In this document: piece by piece, positions 1-9,856 of the stretch
Layout of the letters: every line of letters begins with the position of its first letter
Numbering within the stretch: the first letter of the stretch is position 1
Assembly: GCA_016800925.1 (NCBI GenBank)
Contig: JABCPU010000148.1
Location: 62,001 to 126,000, forward strand
Origin: Suillus spraguei
Lineage: Eukaryota > Basidiomycota > Agaricomycetes > Boletales > Suillaceae
Direction: 5' to 3'
Length of the DNA stretch: 64,000 bases
Notes under the pieces: model-generated
What the model was told of the DNA's origin: nothing
The model's database searches: none
The model's input: the letters and a program-made list of their open reading frames with translations, nothing else
Program-made: the position numbers and the translations under genes

Positions 1-424
1 GTTCCGCTGGCTGTGACAACTTCCACCGGTCCGTGAAGTAGCTATGGCCGTTGCTCAGCCGTAACGCATAAATGTCAGTTACAGGCTGTGCGCAGTATGC
101 CAAGCAGTGACGCTCATGTCTTCCGAGCGTTGATAGAGAGGGTTTTAAGAAGCGAGAAAATGTTGCTGCCAGAACCCATAAAACTCTACCATTGTTGAAC
201 CAGAGGCTATTAGGGCATAACTCCACACATACGATCTAATCTGTATTCTAGTGTGAGGAGCTCCACTGGAGCCTGACGGCCCTGACAGCTTGCTAGTATA
301 AAATAATTGACGGACGGACGGACGGATGGCCCTGGAGTTGTGCCCGCATCGCTTATTGGAGAGCGATCCCCGCAGTGAGAGTTCGGTATGTCGGAGGCCG
401 AGGGCACGATACAGTCGGACTGAC

Positions 425-467
425 ATACTATGCCTCACGGTGGAATCGTCACCCCCGAAAGTCGTCA
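425..467 (+). repeat. Left terminal inverted repeat
   Basis: 43-bp arm, perfect inverted copy of 1694-1736. It is followed inside by short GTCAC/GTGAC-type motifs that also recur just inside the other end (1460-1560), as expected of subterminal transposase-binding sites. Confidence 0.85.
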
Positions 468-1733
468 GTCACACTTTTGTCACAGCAGTTCACTGCTGCC
501 GCTTTCAAATTCCGCTCGGCAACGCCTAAAAAAATGTTACAGGTCAAAAATTATGATTGGTTGGTGTGACGTGGAGTATTGTAGGGATGTGGTTGTAATT
601 ATAATGGCTGTATGGTGCAGGAAATGCTTCATGAGAATGAGAACTATGTGGTCCATGATGAGGCAAATGAACTTGATGCTGGTGTGAAGTAAAATGTCCG
701 GAAAATTGCTGAGATGCTGGTATGTTGCTGCGAGTTGGATGTACAGGAGGATTGTAAGGTATTTCATGGCGTGGATCAGGACTATTTATGTTAGAATCAT
801 TAGGATGTTCGCGAGAAGAATAATGAGAGCTATTGGCAGGTAGTGCTGGAATGGGTGGAATTTCAATGGGTGCAGCGCTGATGGTAGTTGAATTGTCAGT
901 TGCTGATGTGGCGTTTCTCGCGCGCGTTCTGCCATTGCCAAACAGAGCTGAAAATCGTGGGTTGTTGGCCAGATGAGCATTAGGTGGGTCGGCAATGTAC
1001 TCCTTGATTCTCGAAGTGAGAGTTGCAACGGTCCCCTTGCGAGAAAGCCCCAGAGCGCCAGCAATGGCGATAAAATCATCCTTGAGTCGATAAGAAGATA
1101 AGGCATCAAAGGTTTTCGTTGTGATGTCGTGCTCGACAGTCGAGAATGGTCTGCTCTTGTGCAGGCGTGAGGATCTGCTGACCTACATGTGCCTCGCGAC
1201 ATGGTTTATGTTCCCCTGAGTACCGTTCACCCAAAGTTGTGCGAGGTATCTAGTTTGATAAAATCATGAGAGTTATTAAAACAGTGACTCGGAGAGGGCA
1301 AAATACTAGCTTACATTATTGGCCAATGCGGCTTCTTTGATGGTCTTGTAGACCTTGGTTGTAATCCCCTGGATGGCAGTCTGGATCCGCTGCTCATAAG
1401 TGGGATCACGCGACTCTCGTGATTTGCCTTTTGGGCGAACCATGCCTGAATGTGTCAGCTCACTGAAAAGTCGTCACAGCCAGTCAACAGCCAGTGGTAG
1501 TATTTTTTAGAACTCCGCCACGGCAGCGCTCGGCTGGCTGTCACCAGCGTGACTTTGACGGCTTTCAATGAACTTCACCGTTTCTTAATAAAAATTGATC
1601 GTTCAACCTCGCAATGAAAGGTGCATGATAGAAACATCGACTCAAGTTCTGAATTGTGTGTAGAGGTAAGAATTGAGTGAGATATTTAGGTCGTGACGAC
1701 TTTCGGGGGTGACGATTCCACCGTGAGGCATAG
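428..1733. mobile_element. DNA transposon with 43-bp perfect inverted ends, TA-flanked
   Basis: Positions 425-467 and 1694-1736 are exact reverse complements of each other, with no mismatch over 43 bp. If the outer TA dinucleotides (426-427 and 1734-1735) are the target duplication, the element starts CTATGCCTCACGG and is 1,306 bp long. TA duplication is the rule for Tc1/mariner/pogo elements, but the ends here are palindrome-compatible, so TA could also belong to the repeat. The interior holds one decayed minus-strand gene for a DNA-binding protein and no recognisable DDE transposase, so the copy is non-autonomous. Confidence 0.8.
544..1443 (-). pseudogene. Decayed transposon gene: psq-type HTH plus SAP-like domain
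   Basis: The minus-strand reading begins MVRPKGKSRESRDPTYEQRI and runs into a pipsqueak-type helix-turn-helix (TTKVYKTIKEAALANN, then an intron at about 1245-1314, then PRTTLGER). This is the N-terminal DNA-binding unit seen in pogo/CENP-B-like transposases. About 60 residues later a second frame carries a SAP-like helix-turn-helix (LSRKGTVATLTSRIKEYI), followed by a His/Pro/Ser-rich tail to the TGA at 544-546. The two halves lie in different frames; a loss of two bases near 1136-1140, where a Trp-Val pair would be expected, would explain this. No DDE catalytic domain follows, although the tail ends within 120 bp of the inverted repeat. The protein would have bound DNA, not cut it. Domain calls rest on pattern recognition only. 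Confidence 0.6.
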
Positions 1734-1736
1734 TAT
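1694..1736 (-). repeat. Right terminal inverted repeat
   Basis: 43-bp arm, perfect inverted copy of 425-467. Lack of divergence between the two arms suggests either a recent insertion or conservation by recent mobilisation in trans. Confidence 0.85.
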
Positions 1737-2197
1737 TGCTAGTGCTGAGAAACGAAGTGGGCAAGAAACAACACGAGGTGCGGGGAAGTTGGCCCAATTG
1801 GCGGAGACAAGACGGCCGGAGGCGTGGGACTTTTTCGAGCAACATTCAAGTCAAATCTTTGTTAAAATTTTGGCGATTCAGTACACGAGGCTTTGTATTA
1901 TACATAGTAAGTAACAGCCCTCGAGTTCATAACAATATTATCCAAGGGTGTACACCTTAACCGGACGGCATTACTTTTGTTGTGTGTGATCTTGCAGGTG
2001 TACCTGTGCTCGAGTTTGCCGTAATGTTTGTTTTGCCCTCGACTCGGAAACAATAATTTGCACTTCCGATGTACGTTGTACGTATCCGCGTACCATCTTT
2101 TTCAATCTTCTGTAGACAACGCGACTCCAGAGCGGGACAATCTATAACTGGCACAGCAACCAAATTTCCTGATGTGAGGTAAAAGCCTGTCCCCAGG
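1737..2197. other. Intergenic, no gene seen
   Basis: Between the transposon and the TATA box of the next gene I see no ORF with coding character and no repeat. The right part is the likely promoter of the RlpA-like gene. Confidence 0.5.
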
Positions 2198-2205
2198 TAT
2201 ATAAA
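2198..2205 (+). promoter_or_regulatory. TATA box of the RlpA-like gene
   Basis: TATATAAA lies 87 bp upstream of the ATG at 2292. This is the usual distance for a strongly expressed, often regulated fungal gene; most housekeeping genes in this window lack so clear a box. Confidence 0.6.
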
Positions 2206-2291
2206 GGCCTATAGATTGCATACCTAAGTAAGTGCGAGTAGAACTTCACCCCCCTGACGTCCTCTTCACGTATCCTGTCTCCACTCCCAAC

Positions 2292-2865
2292 ATGTATAGA
2301 CTAACGACTCTCTTGATCACGCTATGCACGATTTTTTTCACCGTTATGGCTGCGCCAATACGGCTCGATGGAACTGCGACTACATCATCACTTGACAAGC
2401 GCACCACACACACAGGCGAGGTGAGTTAATGTAAGACAGTCGTCTGTTGATCACTAATTGTTTTAACAAAGGGTACTTGGTTTGAAGTTGGCACAGGAGC
2501 CTGCGGATATACGGATACAGATAGTGATCCTATAGTCGCTATTTCCGCCCAAATATATGGCGGTGGAGGAAACTGCAATCAGGTAAGCTCATTCCCGCAA
2601 TGCCACGTCAGTCATCGAATGCTTATCGCTCGTAGTGGATCTACATCACCAATACCGCCAACGGACAAACCGCGTACGGGAAGACGCGTGACGAATGCGA
2701 ATCTTGTGGCTCAGGTGACCTAGGTATGCTGTTATTTCAGGGTCGTGTAACCGCTAAATCCGTTTTACAGACATGTCTCCTGGTCTATTTGAAGAGCTAA
2801 GCACACTCGACACCGGTGAAATCCCAATTTCATGGCACTTCATGAACAAGGACTGGTCGCCTTAA
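2292..2865 (+). CDS. Secreted RlpA-like double-psi beta-barrel protein
   Basis: Four exons (2292-2420, 2472-2582, 2636-2723, 2771-2865) with canonical GT-AG introns and consistent phases give 140 residues. The first 20 residues are a signal peptide (MYRLTTLLITLCTIFFTVMA, then AP). A Lys-Arg pair near residue 38 could be a Kex2 site. The rest is one double-psi beta-barrel of the RlpA-like/barwin-related fold: GTWFEVGTGACGYTDTDSD at its start, Cys in GGGGNCNQ, the DECESCGSGDLDMSPGLF motif, and SWHF near the end. In fungi this family includes small secreted proteins related to expansins and to the 'riboflavin aldehyde-forming enzyme' annotation; their biochemical activity is mostly unproven. The Asp of the DLDMSP motif is present. 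The likely place of action is the cell wall or host/substrate surface. Family call is secure, function is not. Confidence 0.85.
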
Positions 2866-3392
2866 CTGCGCGCTTCCATGTGTCTCACATATTACTTCGG
2901 CCACACGATTTCCTTACGGTTTCCATCACGATTCCTTAGATTATCATAATAGACGACATATCCGTTTCATCAGGAAGAGGATCACGATCTTTTGTATCAT
3001 TACGTAATGATATTTATGTTGCCCTCTATCACCTACAACTGTAAATGGCATGGTCAATTCTTATGTAAATTGTCACCTCGGGTCGCCAGTACGCGCGGTC
3101 AGACTGGGACTTCAACGGTCGGGAAAGATCAACGTGCATTTGATTCACCTATGCACTTATCCCATCTCCATCCATACTAACATCTGTGGGCATGCTATTT
3201 ATCTCTTCAATGAGCTGACAAAGTACTTGCATAATGACCATATTCAAAGTTTACATAGTGCCCGAGTCGCCGCATCAGTACAATCGATCATTAACCATTG
3301 TTCAGTCAACTTGTTAGTTGCTAGCTAGACCATCATCACATAATAATTCATCAAATGGGAATTACTAAAGTGACCCTTACGCGAAACTTTAG
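2866..3392. other. Intergenic, no gene seen
   Basis: Short open frames here have no coding character. The region contains the 3' flank of the RlpA-like gene and whatever preceded the orphan exons that start at 3393. Confidence 0.4.
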
Positions 3393-3761
3393 ACGCCGAC
3401 ACTATTGGCTGCACTAGTACTGTTGTAAACAAGTACTACTCTGGGATACATCATGATGTGTACCACGCTGGTCAAGGTAATTTTCAGGCGGCAGTACTTG
3501 ACAAAGAAACCCAGACCTCACAGGAGTTTACACATCGGCATTCGTAACCTCAGCAGTTCTAAACCTTTCCTAAAATCTTTCTAGAGTGTATCCAGTGCCT
3601 TACAACTGTTACGCAAATGGCGACGCAGGTGTGAGAGCATGCTTGTTGAGTAACCATCAGTAATCTAATCTTCCGAGTTTGATCATCTCATCTTGTTAGC
3701 TAGTCAGTATGGAGCTGGCAAGAAGAATCCTTCTACTGCATACTTCGATCATCAGACATGA
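3393..3761 (+). pseudogene. Orphan 3' exons of an unidentified gene
   Basis: Three blocks join in phase through plausible introns. The first (after an AG at 3391-3392) includes IGCTSTVVNKYYSG and ends before GTAATTTT. The second contains YPVPYNCYANGDA, bordered by TTTCTAG and GTGTGAG. The third contains QYGAGKKNPSTAYFDHQT and a TGA at 3759-3761. The phase agreement across two introns is better than chance would usually give. I find no start codon or 5' exon upstream, so it is either the tail of a degenerate gene or a gene with a distant first exon. The two Cys and the composition would suit an extracellular protein. I do not recognise the family. Confidence 0.3.
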
Positions 3762-6747
3762 CACATCCTCACACATCCCTATCAATTTCACTTCAGGGTC
3801 AAAGGAATCTACGACGTCGAGTGGGCAATCTTTGAAGTCGACTTCTGGTGATACCGGATACTCCGAGGATATTCGGAACACCAGTCGACAGCTGTCATGA
3901 TCACCGCAGGATGTTGTCCTCATATTAACCTGAATCTGAGAACATTACTTCGACTTACTACAAAGTATACGGCTGCATTTTGAAGGGATCCAAACACGCG
4001 TAAAGTTAGTAAGTGGTTTCAATGGTTAGCTTTCGAAGTTTAAATAAATTCATGGTGAGGTTTAGGCCTCCTGGTCGAGGTTTAGGAAGTACTGCTGAGA
4101 ATCAGCCAGGTCGTGTACATGTATGCCAGATACTAGTATACAACAGTACTAGTACAATCCCAATAGTTAGTTTCAGCGAGAGTTTCGCCATGCGCTGTCG
4201 ATGCTTCGTAAGGGTTACTTTTAGCGATCCCAATTTGGTAGCTTATGTCATCGTTTCGCTGACAGCTGACCCTACCTAGAGTGAAATTCTGCCATCTTTT
4301 TCTTGACCATAAGCGCTCCGTGTTGTTTCAGTGATGGCATCTGACCTGCATATCCTTATTATTAGCACCTATATAGAACGGGTGGGTTCCTTTCGATTGA
4401 CTTCTGAATGACTCGCACGTTTGAAAACTACAAGAATCGATATGGACATCAAATGAATTGCTGGGCTTATCGTCCTCACAATGGTGGTGAGTATATCATC
4501 GTTGATTGCACGGTATCATCCTAAACAAGGACCTAATCACATTACAGATTTTGCCTAACTGTTTGTGGTATATATAATTATAAATGTGTGTAGAATCCTC
4601 GCTCTCGCAAGATCGCCGCTGGGTGCATGCACGTCAGCACGACCTTACCTGAGCAGTTCAAGTTCCCCTTCCACGATTCACCATACCCGATTGCCGTACT
4701 TTGTGATGTCGCGATAATGCTGATACTGGCAGGCATCACGTGTACTGTATACACAGCCTTCGTATCTCAGCCGACTAGCCGACGTTTTCCGTGCGTGTCG
4801 GGAGACAACATAATGAAAATACGACATCACGGCATCTCTCCGTGACCGCGGGGACTCGATAAATATTATTTGTGTCCCCTCGAATTTCGTGAGAACGTGG
4901 AACGTTCGCCAAGACATATACCTCGGCGACTACTAGGGGCCTTCACCGAGTCTTGCAATAACAGTCTGCCACTCCCCACAAATCCCAATGCACCTCAGTC
5001 TCGCAGATGGGCAATAGCAGCTATTTCTGCATATTCAATAGTCTTACACACAACCGGAGTGCTACTCGCGTCCTTTCCTTTACTCTCGGGTGGCTAACGA
5101 ATATAACATAAATACAAGTGGAAACTAGCGAAGGTTTGCGCCCCAATTTGTTCCAGCCTTCTGGAATATCAAGCGAAGAGAAGGACATACGGAGGTCACG
5201 GAAATGAGGCCGAAGATACCAGACTCAGACTCAGAATCAGATGCTCTGGAAGGTGCCGCGTAGAAGGTATCTGTGTCCCAGGCAGTCCTAGGCGACCCTC
5301 GAACGATCAAATCCCGAATGGCAGGCATCCTCATTTCCTTGAATGGTCTGACTCAAACCTGCTAACGAATAATGTCGTTGCTGGTACTACATATGAAGGG
5401 TGTGCCATGCCGAGAGCAACGTGCTCGCCATCATATAGCATGCTCCGGGTGCTTCAAGTTGCGTCAGTTTCTAAGAGGAGCCTTACGTTTTCCTCCCCCC
5501 TTCCTTTGGCCCATCCAGAAGGCCCTGATAGCTGCATTTCACATCTTGGATCGTGGAACGACCTGATAGACACTGCATGTCCGTTCTCGAGTAATTCGAG
5601 CCTTCGACCATCATCTGGCCCTCGTTCCTTACACAACAGGAACTCGTACCTGGTGCGCAAGCTGGTGTGCGATCACTGACTCGACCGGAGCAGCTTTTGC
5701 ATTGCATTTTGATCGATGCATGCTCCGTGACGACAGTGGAAGTCGAAACTCGGATTGGGTGAACCCATTATCCGAAGATTACCGCCTCTTTATACCCCTC
5801 ATAAGTGACGCAAGTTGTAACCTTCCCCTAAACCCAATAGCGGAATGAGGGCCTCGACTTCACCTCAATAAATCCAGAGCAGCGTCTAATTTGGAATGCA
5901 GCATTTATCATCCAGTAGTTCACGGCAGCCAGGTACTGTGACTCAATCAATAGGGGCCTCTTCGAAGTTCCAAAACAGAGATTCGTCACATCTAAATGAA
6001 AATCATGCACATGGTATTTCGGTAGTGGTGAGGACTTGGAGCCTTCTAAGTAGTCAATTTCTGAATATGGAATCATGATAGGATGCGAACAAAGTATGCA
6101 TGTGCCCTAGAAGACCCTAGATCAAGTCGTACAAATACTTCCGAAGCATCATGTCCGTCTGAGAGTCGCTCAGGTCCTTGGCAATCGACTATCATAGCTC
6201 CCTCCGGGTGATTCTTCCCGGTTCCGAGTGGGTGGGGAGGTTATACTCTGCACTATTGGTAGGCCTGACTTGCGCTGGTACGGTAACCAGTGTATCTCAC
6301 CAGAATGCACGTTTTTATAATTTCTTTTTACCATCGGTTGCGGTCTGTTCATGATCAATATCTCACTTGCGTGTCCTTCGTGTCTTACTGAAAACTCGTG
6401 GGGGAGGCAACGAATTAGTACTCCTCTTTGACGACAAGTTGTCTTTGAAAGTCCAAATTGTCTAACGGTTTACCTGTCCCGCGACTTGACCAACACGAGC
6501 GCTGTTCCAACGGCCAGAAGTTGCTACAGTCATGTAAATCATACACACAATGTTCCAATAATAGTGAGATATCCTGAAGATGCTAGAGTAGAGTGATTGA
6601 ATGCAAGCCAAGTATGTGTCGTAGATCCACTTTCGTCGCCAAAATCGTACAATGTAAGAATGAGTAAGCAAGAGTTCATGAACATTCATCATTAACAGGT
6701 CATCTGATTCTCGGAAATGCGCTGGGTGTCCATCAAAGATCATGGCC
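3762..6747. other. Gene-poor stretch, nothing firmly identified
   Basis: About 3 kb with only short, unrelated open frames on both strands. Candidate fragments at 4013-4279, 4408-4850 (hydrophobic stretch near 4690-4760) and 5454-5660 do not join into a convincing spliced gene and match no family I know. No inverted or tandem repeat was noticed. It may be decayed transposon or gene debris. Confidence 0.4.
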
Positions 6748-7631
6748 CTACATTATGTAGAGCAGTGATAGCAAAGCGAGTATAATTGACGCGCCCGATG
6801 CATGGTTCTTCCATGCACCACCTGTGAGTGTAGCTTGTGTTGGCCCTACAGTAGACGTGACAACTGAGGTTGTGCTTGAACTTAAAGTAGGCTTAGATGC
6901 TCCGCCTGCAGATGTTATGCCAGAGGTTGTGGGGGTCAAATTAGCCAGAGTTGATGTCGGGGTTTTGGAGGGAGCCTGAGATATAGGTGATGCACTGCCC
7001 GTGGGAGGTGCAGTGCCTGTAGGGGTAGTAGCCGTCTGAACCGAAGAAGATGTGGATGGCGCAGGAGCAGACGAAGATGAGCTGTCGTTGATGATGGTGA
7101 ACTCTGGACTGGCATTGCCAGAGTCCCCGAACACTATGAAATTATATTAGAGCTACCTCGCACAAACACCCGACACCACTTACAAACGACGATATAATCT
7201 TCTCGTGTTTCCACATTGGGGACGGTGATCAAAACTTGACCGTCTGTATAATTGATGTTCGTCGCAAGCGGTGAGTCTAAAAATATGTTATTTGAAAGCA
7301 TAGCATTCTATGACATGGTTGACTCACTCAACATTAAGTTCTCGCTGTTGTTGTAGTTGTATCCCAGAACCAGCATCCCAACTGGATTGGTGATATTGGC
7401 AGGCAACCCTTCAGTGCTCCTGCGACAAATAATACGTTATTAGATCACACCTGGGCACCTGGGCGTACAACCTTACCAAGTTACCAGCTGCTTCTCTCCG
7501 ACATGCCATACAGTGCCCGCCGTTGGACTAGTGATGGGTGGATCTACTACATCCCTCAAGTTCATTGGCAATGAGAGTACCAACGATGCCAGAGACGTGA
7601 TGGTAAATAAGGGGTTCATGAACGCAAACAT
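6748..7631 (-). CDS. GPI-anchored Ser/Thr-rich wall protein with Kre9/Knh1-type N-terminal domain
   Basis: Four exons (7631-7477, 7419-7328, 7276-7184, 7133-6748) give 241 residues. The start is followed by a signal peptide (MNPLFTITSLASLVLSLP). Residues about 27-115 form the small Ig-like domain of the Ser-Thr-rich GPI-anchored family (Kre9/Knh1-like N-terminal domain): PITSPTAGTVWHVGEKQLVTW, the conserved LVLGYN, and DYIVVLFGDSGNASPEFTI at its end. Then comes a stalk of about 90 residues made almost only of Ser, Thr, Pro and Ala. The C-terminus is a hydrophobic tail (ASIILALLSLLYIM) after a small-residue region, the signal for GPI attachment. Such proteins sit at the plasma membrane or wall and are linked to beta-1,6-glucan or general wall organisation; this one has no catalytic domain. 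It is divergent from the amidohydrolase gene and shares a 409-bp upstream region with it. Confidence 0.85.
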
Positions 7632-8040
7632 CTTGACCTAAGGCGGGGACGAGCAAGTGAAGAACTGAGGCTGAGCGCTTGAGCAGTTGCACTGCACACT
7701 ATTGTCAAAATCGGTTGAACATGTTAATAACATAGCAGTCGTGAGAAAAATAGTTAGGTAAGCGATAGCCTTGTGCCTTTAACTCAATTTATACTAACTG
7801 AGAGTGATCTGCAATGCAGAAGAGCTCGCAAGGCCAGCCCTCGATGTCAATCAATACTCTAACAAACCAAATTCAAACAATTCATCTATCGACGACTTGG
7901 AAAAATCATGAATGGCTGGTCACTGGTCTACAAGTTTAGTGTTGGACCGTGCGCGTGAAATCCAACTGATGCCCTGAGAAAACTGCGTCTGCGAAGATCA
8001 TTTCTACGCTAGCCCTGCCCCTGAGGCACCGCCATTGACA
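7632..8040. promoter_or_regulatory. Shared divergent promoter region
   Basis: 409 bp between two start codons facing away from each other (7631 minus, 8041 plus). I see no TATA box that I would assign with confidence to either gene. Confidence 0.5.
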
Positions 8041-9718
8041 ATGGCGAGTCGGAACTTTGATATTGTGATACGTAATGTCCGACTGCCATGCACAGAACAT
8101 TCAGAGACGTCTGCATGGGACATAGCCTGCCTTGGTGGCCGAGTACAGAGTATAACCTCTTCGGGGTCATGCATCCCTCACGGTGAAGCTACACTTATCG
8201 ATGCCGATGGCGGGGTGTTAGTTCCTTCGTAGGTTTGACTTTGTTCACGAATTAACCGCCTGGTCTGAATACTTCCACATGTATCTAGGCTGTGCCACTC
8301 GCACATTCACCTTGACAAGTGTTTTATACTCGACCAGTGTGACCCGTTGATTACTGGGTACGTTGCATCATATTCATATTTGTCGTCGACAGCATGATTG
8401 ACATGTTGACTTCGTCCAAGGTCTCTACCTGAAGCTCTTCAAGTCACAAATAAGGCTAAAGCAAATTTTCCCAAGGATATCGATAATCTTTATGCCAGAG
8501 CAACCTACATCATTCGTGAGAGCGTGGAGTCTGGTGTCACTGCGATGCGAGCTTTCGTTGAGGTGGATACAACAGTTGGATTCACATGTCTAGATATGGG
8601 ACTTCAATTAGCCAAAGAATGGGTTGAAGTTTGTCATATCCAAATAGTTGGTTTGCTGCCTTCACCTTCGTATTTTTGGAAGCGCTGACATCTGTTTCCA
8701 GCTTTCGCCCAAGAGGCCCTGTACGAATCTGCGGCTTCAACAGAACCCGGTCCAAACTACAATCTGCTTTGTGATGCAGTTTCTCGCCCAGGGGTTTCTG
8801 TAGTCGGCTCTGCGCCTTGGGTTGAACCTGACCGCGTACATGCTCTTAAGAACATCGAACTCGTGTTGTCTCTTGCTGAAAAACACGATCTACATGCGGA
8901 CTTTCACCTGGATTACAATCTCGATCCGGGCGCCGTTCCAATGGTTTGGGATGTATTGCAGCAGATGCGCCAGCGATCCTGGTGCAAAAGTAGTGGAAAA
9001 CGTGTTACTATTGGACATGCAACCAGATTGGGACTCTTTTCGGGGGGAGAGTGGGCCGAATTGAAGCGCGCCACAGACATCTTACCCTTGGAGATTGTCG
9101 CACTACCGCAAAGTGATATTTACATGATGGGTCGTGCGGATCCTAGCGGGAGAGTCCCTGTTCCGCTCGCAGGGCGCACGATCAATGCGCCTCAGGTTTA
9201 CCGCGATCACGGAATTCGCGTTGCGCTTTCTGTGAATAACGTCGAGAACGCCTTCACGCCACAGGGGTCACTCGATCCCCTCACGCTTGCTAGTCTTGGC
9301 GTCGCACTTTTTCAAGTAGGTACAGAACCGGACTGGAGAGTGCTTTTGGTGAGCAAAGTGGGTGGAGTTAGCTCTTGTTATGATCTGACGATTGTCACAG
9401 CGATCGGTGTCGACAACATCTAAAGAAGCCATTGGTGTGATGCATGGGGACAGTGATGGTGGGAAATCCGCGGATGAAGGCGATGGCATTGTCCCTCGTG
9501 TTGGTGATTCTGCTGATTTTGTTGTAATACATGGGGCGCATCGCTGGCAATCTGCAGTGCTGAGCCCGGGATTCGACCGTACAACATTTTACAAGGGCAA
9601 CGTCGTAGCAAGACGGAGGGCTCAAAGGTGGAAGCAAATACAGGTGGAGCGATCATCAACTAGTCAGAATTTATATACACTTGCAATAGATCTCCAGGCC
9701 ACACGGACTTCATTTTGA
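8041..9718 (+). CDS. Amidohydrolase-superfamily protein with altered active-site residues
   Basis: Five exons (8041-8228, 8289-8357, 8421-8650, 8702-9348, 9401-9718) join in phase to 483 residues. The start ATG is the first in frame with the conserved N-terminus. The fold is the amidohydrolase superfamily (cytosine deaminase/N-acyl amidohydrolase-like): beta-sandwich start NFDIVIRNVRLP, metal motif HIHLDK at residues about 68-73, GVTAMRAFVEVD on an early barrel strand, a later barrel His in HADFHLDYN, IGHATRLGLFSGGEWAE, and the closing strand SVNNVENAFTPQGSLDPL. In bacterial cytosine deaminase the HADFHLDYN and SVNNVEN positions carry a catalytic Glu and a metal-binding Asp. Here, on my alignment by eye, they are Tyr and Asn. 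I believe related fungal proteins share this pattern, but I could not check. The substrate is unknown, and it may not be a hydrolase at all. Confidence 0.75.
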
Positions 9719-9856
9719 GTCACACTGCTCAAAACGATGATGCGTGTTGTGATGGTGTACAAACCGGATATAGATCATCAATAAGTACTTCAGTACTTAC
9801 TCAAAAGCAAGTTGTATTTCTACAACTATATGGATAAAACACATAAAAGTCCCCAT

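Noticed and set aside
311..328. GGAC tetranucleotide repeat
   Set aside because: Only four units, outside the transposon; ordinary microsatellite.
4013..4279. Open frame of 88 codons on the plus strand
   Set aside because: Composition is not coding-like, it has no family resemblance, and it does not splice to neighbours.
4408..4850. Possible small gene (MTRTFENYKNRYGHQM..., GT donor at 4480) with a hydrophobic segment downstream
   Set aside because: The spliced product stops after about 30 residues, and the hydrophobic frame at 4627-4845 is not connected to it in phase.
5372..5707. Overlapping open frames on both strands
   Set aside because: None is clearly better than the others, no introns join them to more sequence, and no motif is recognisable.
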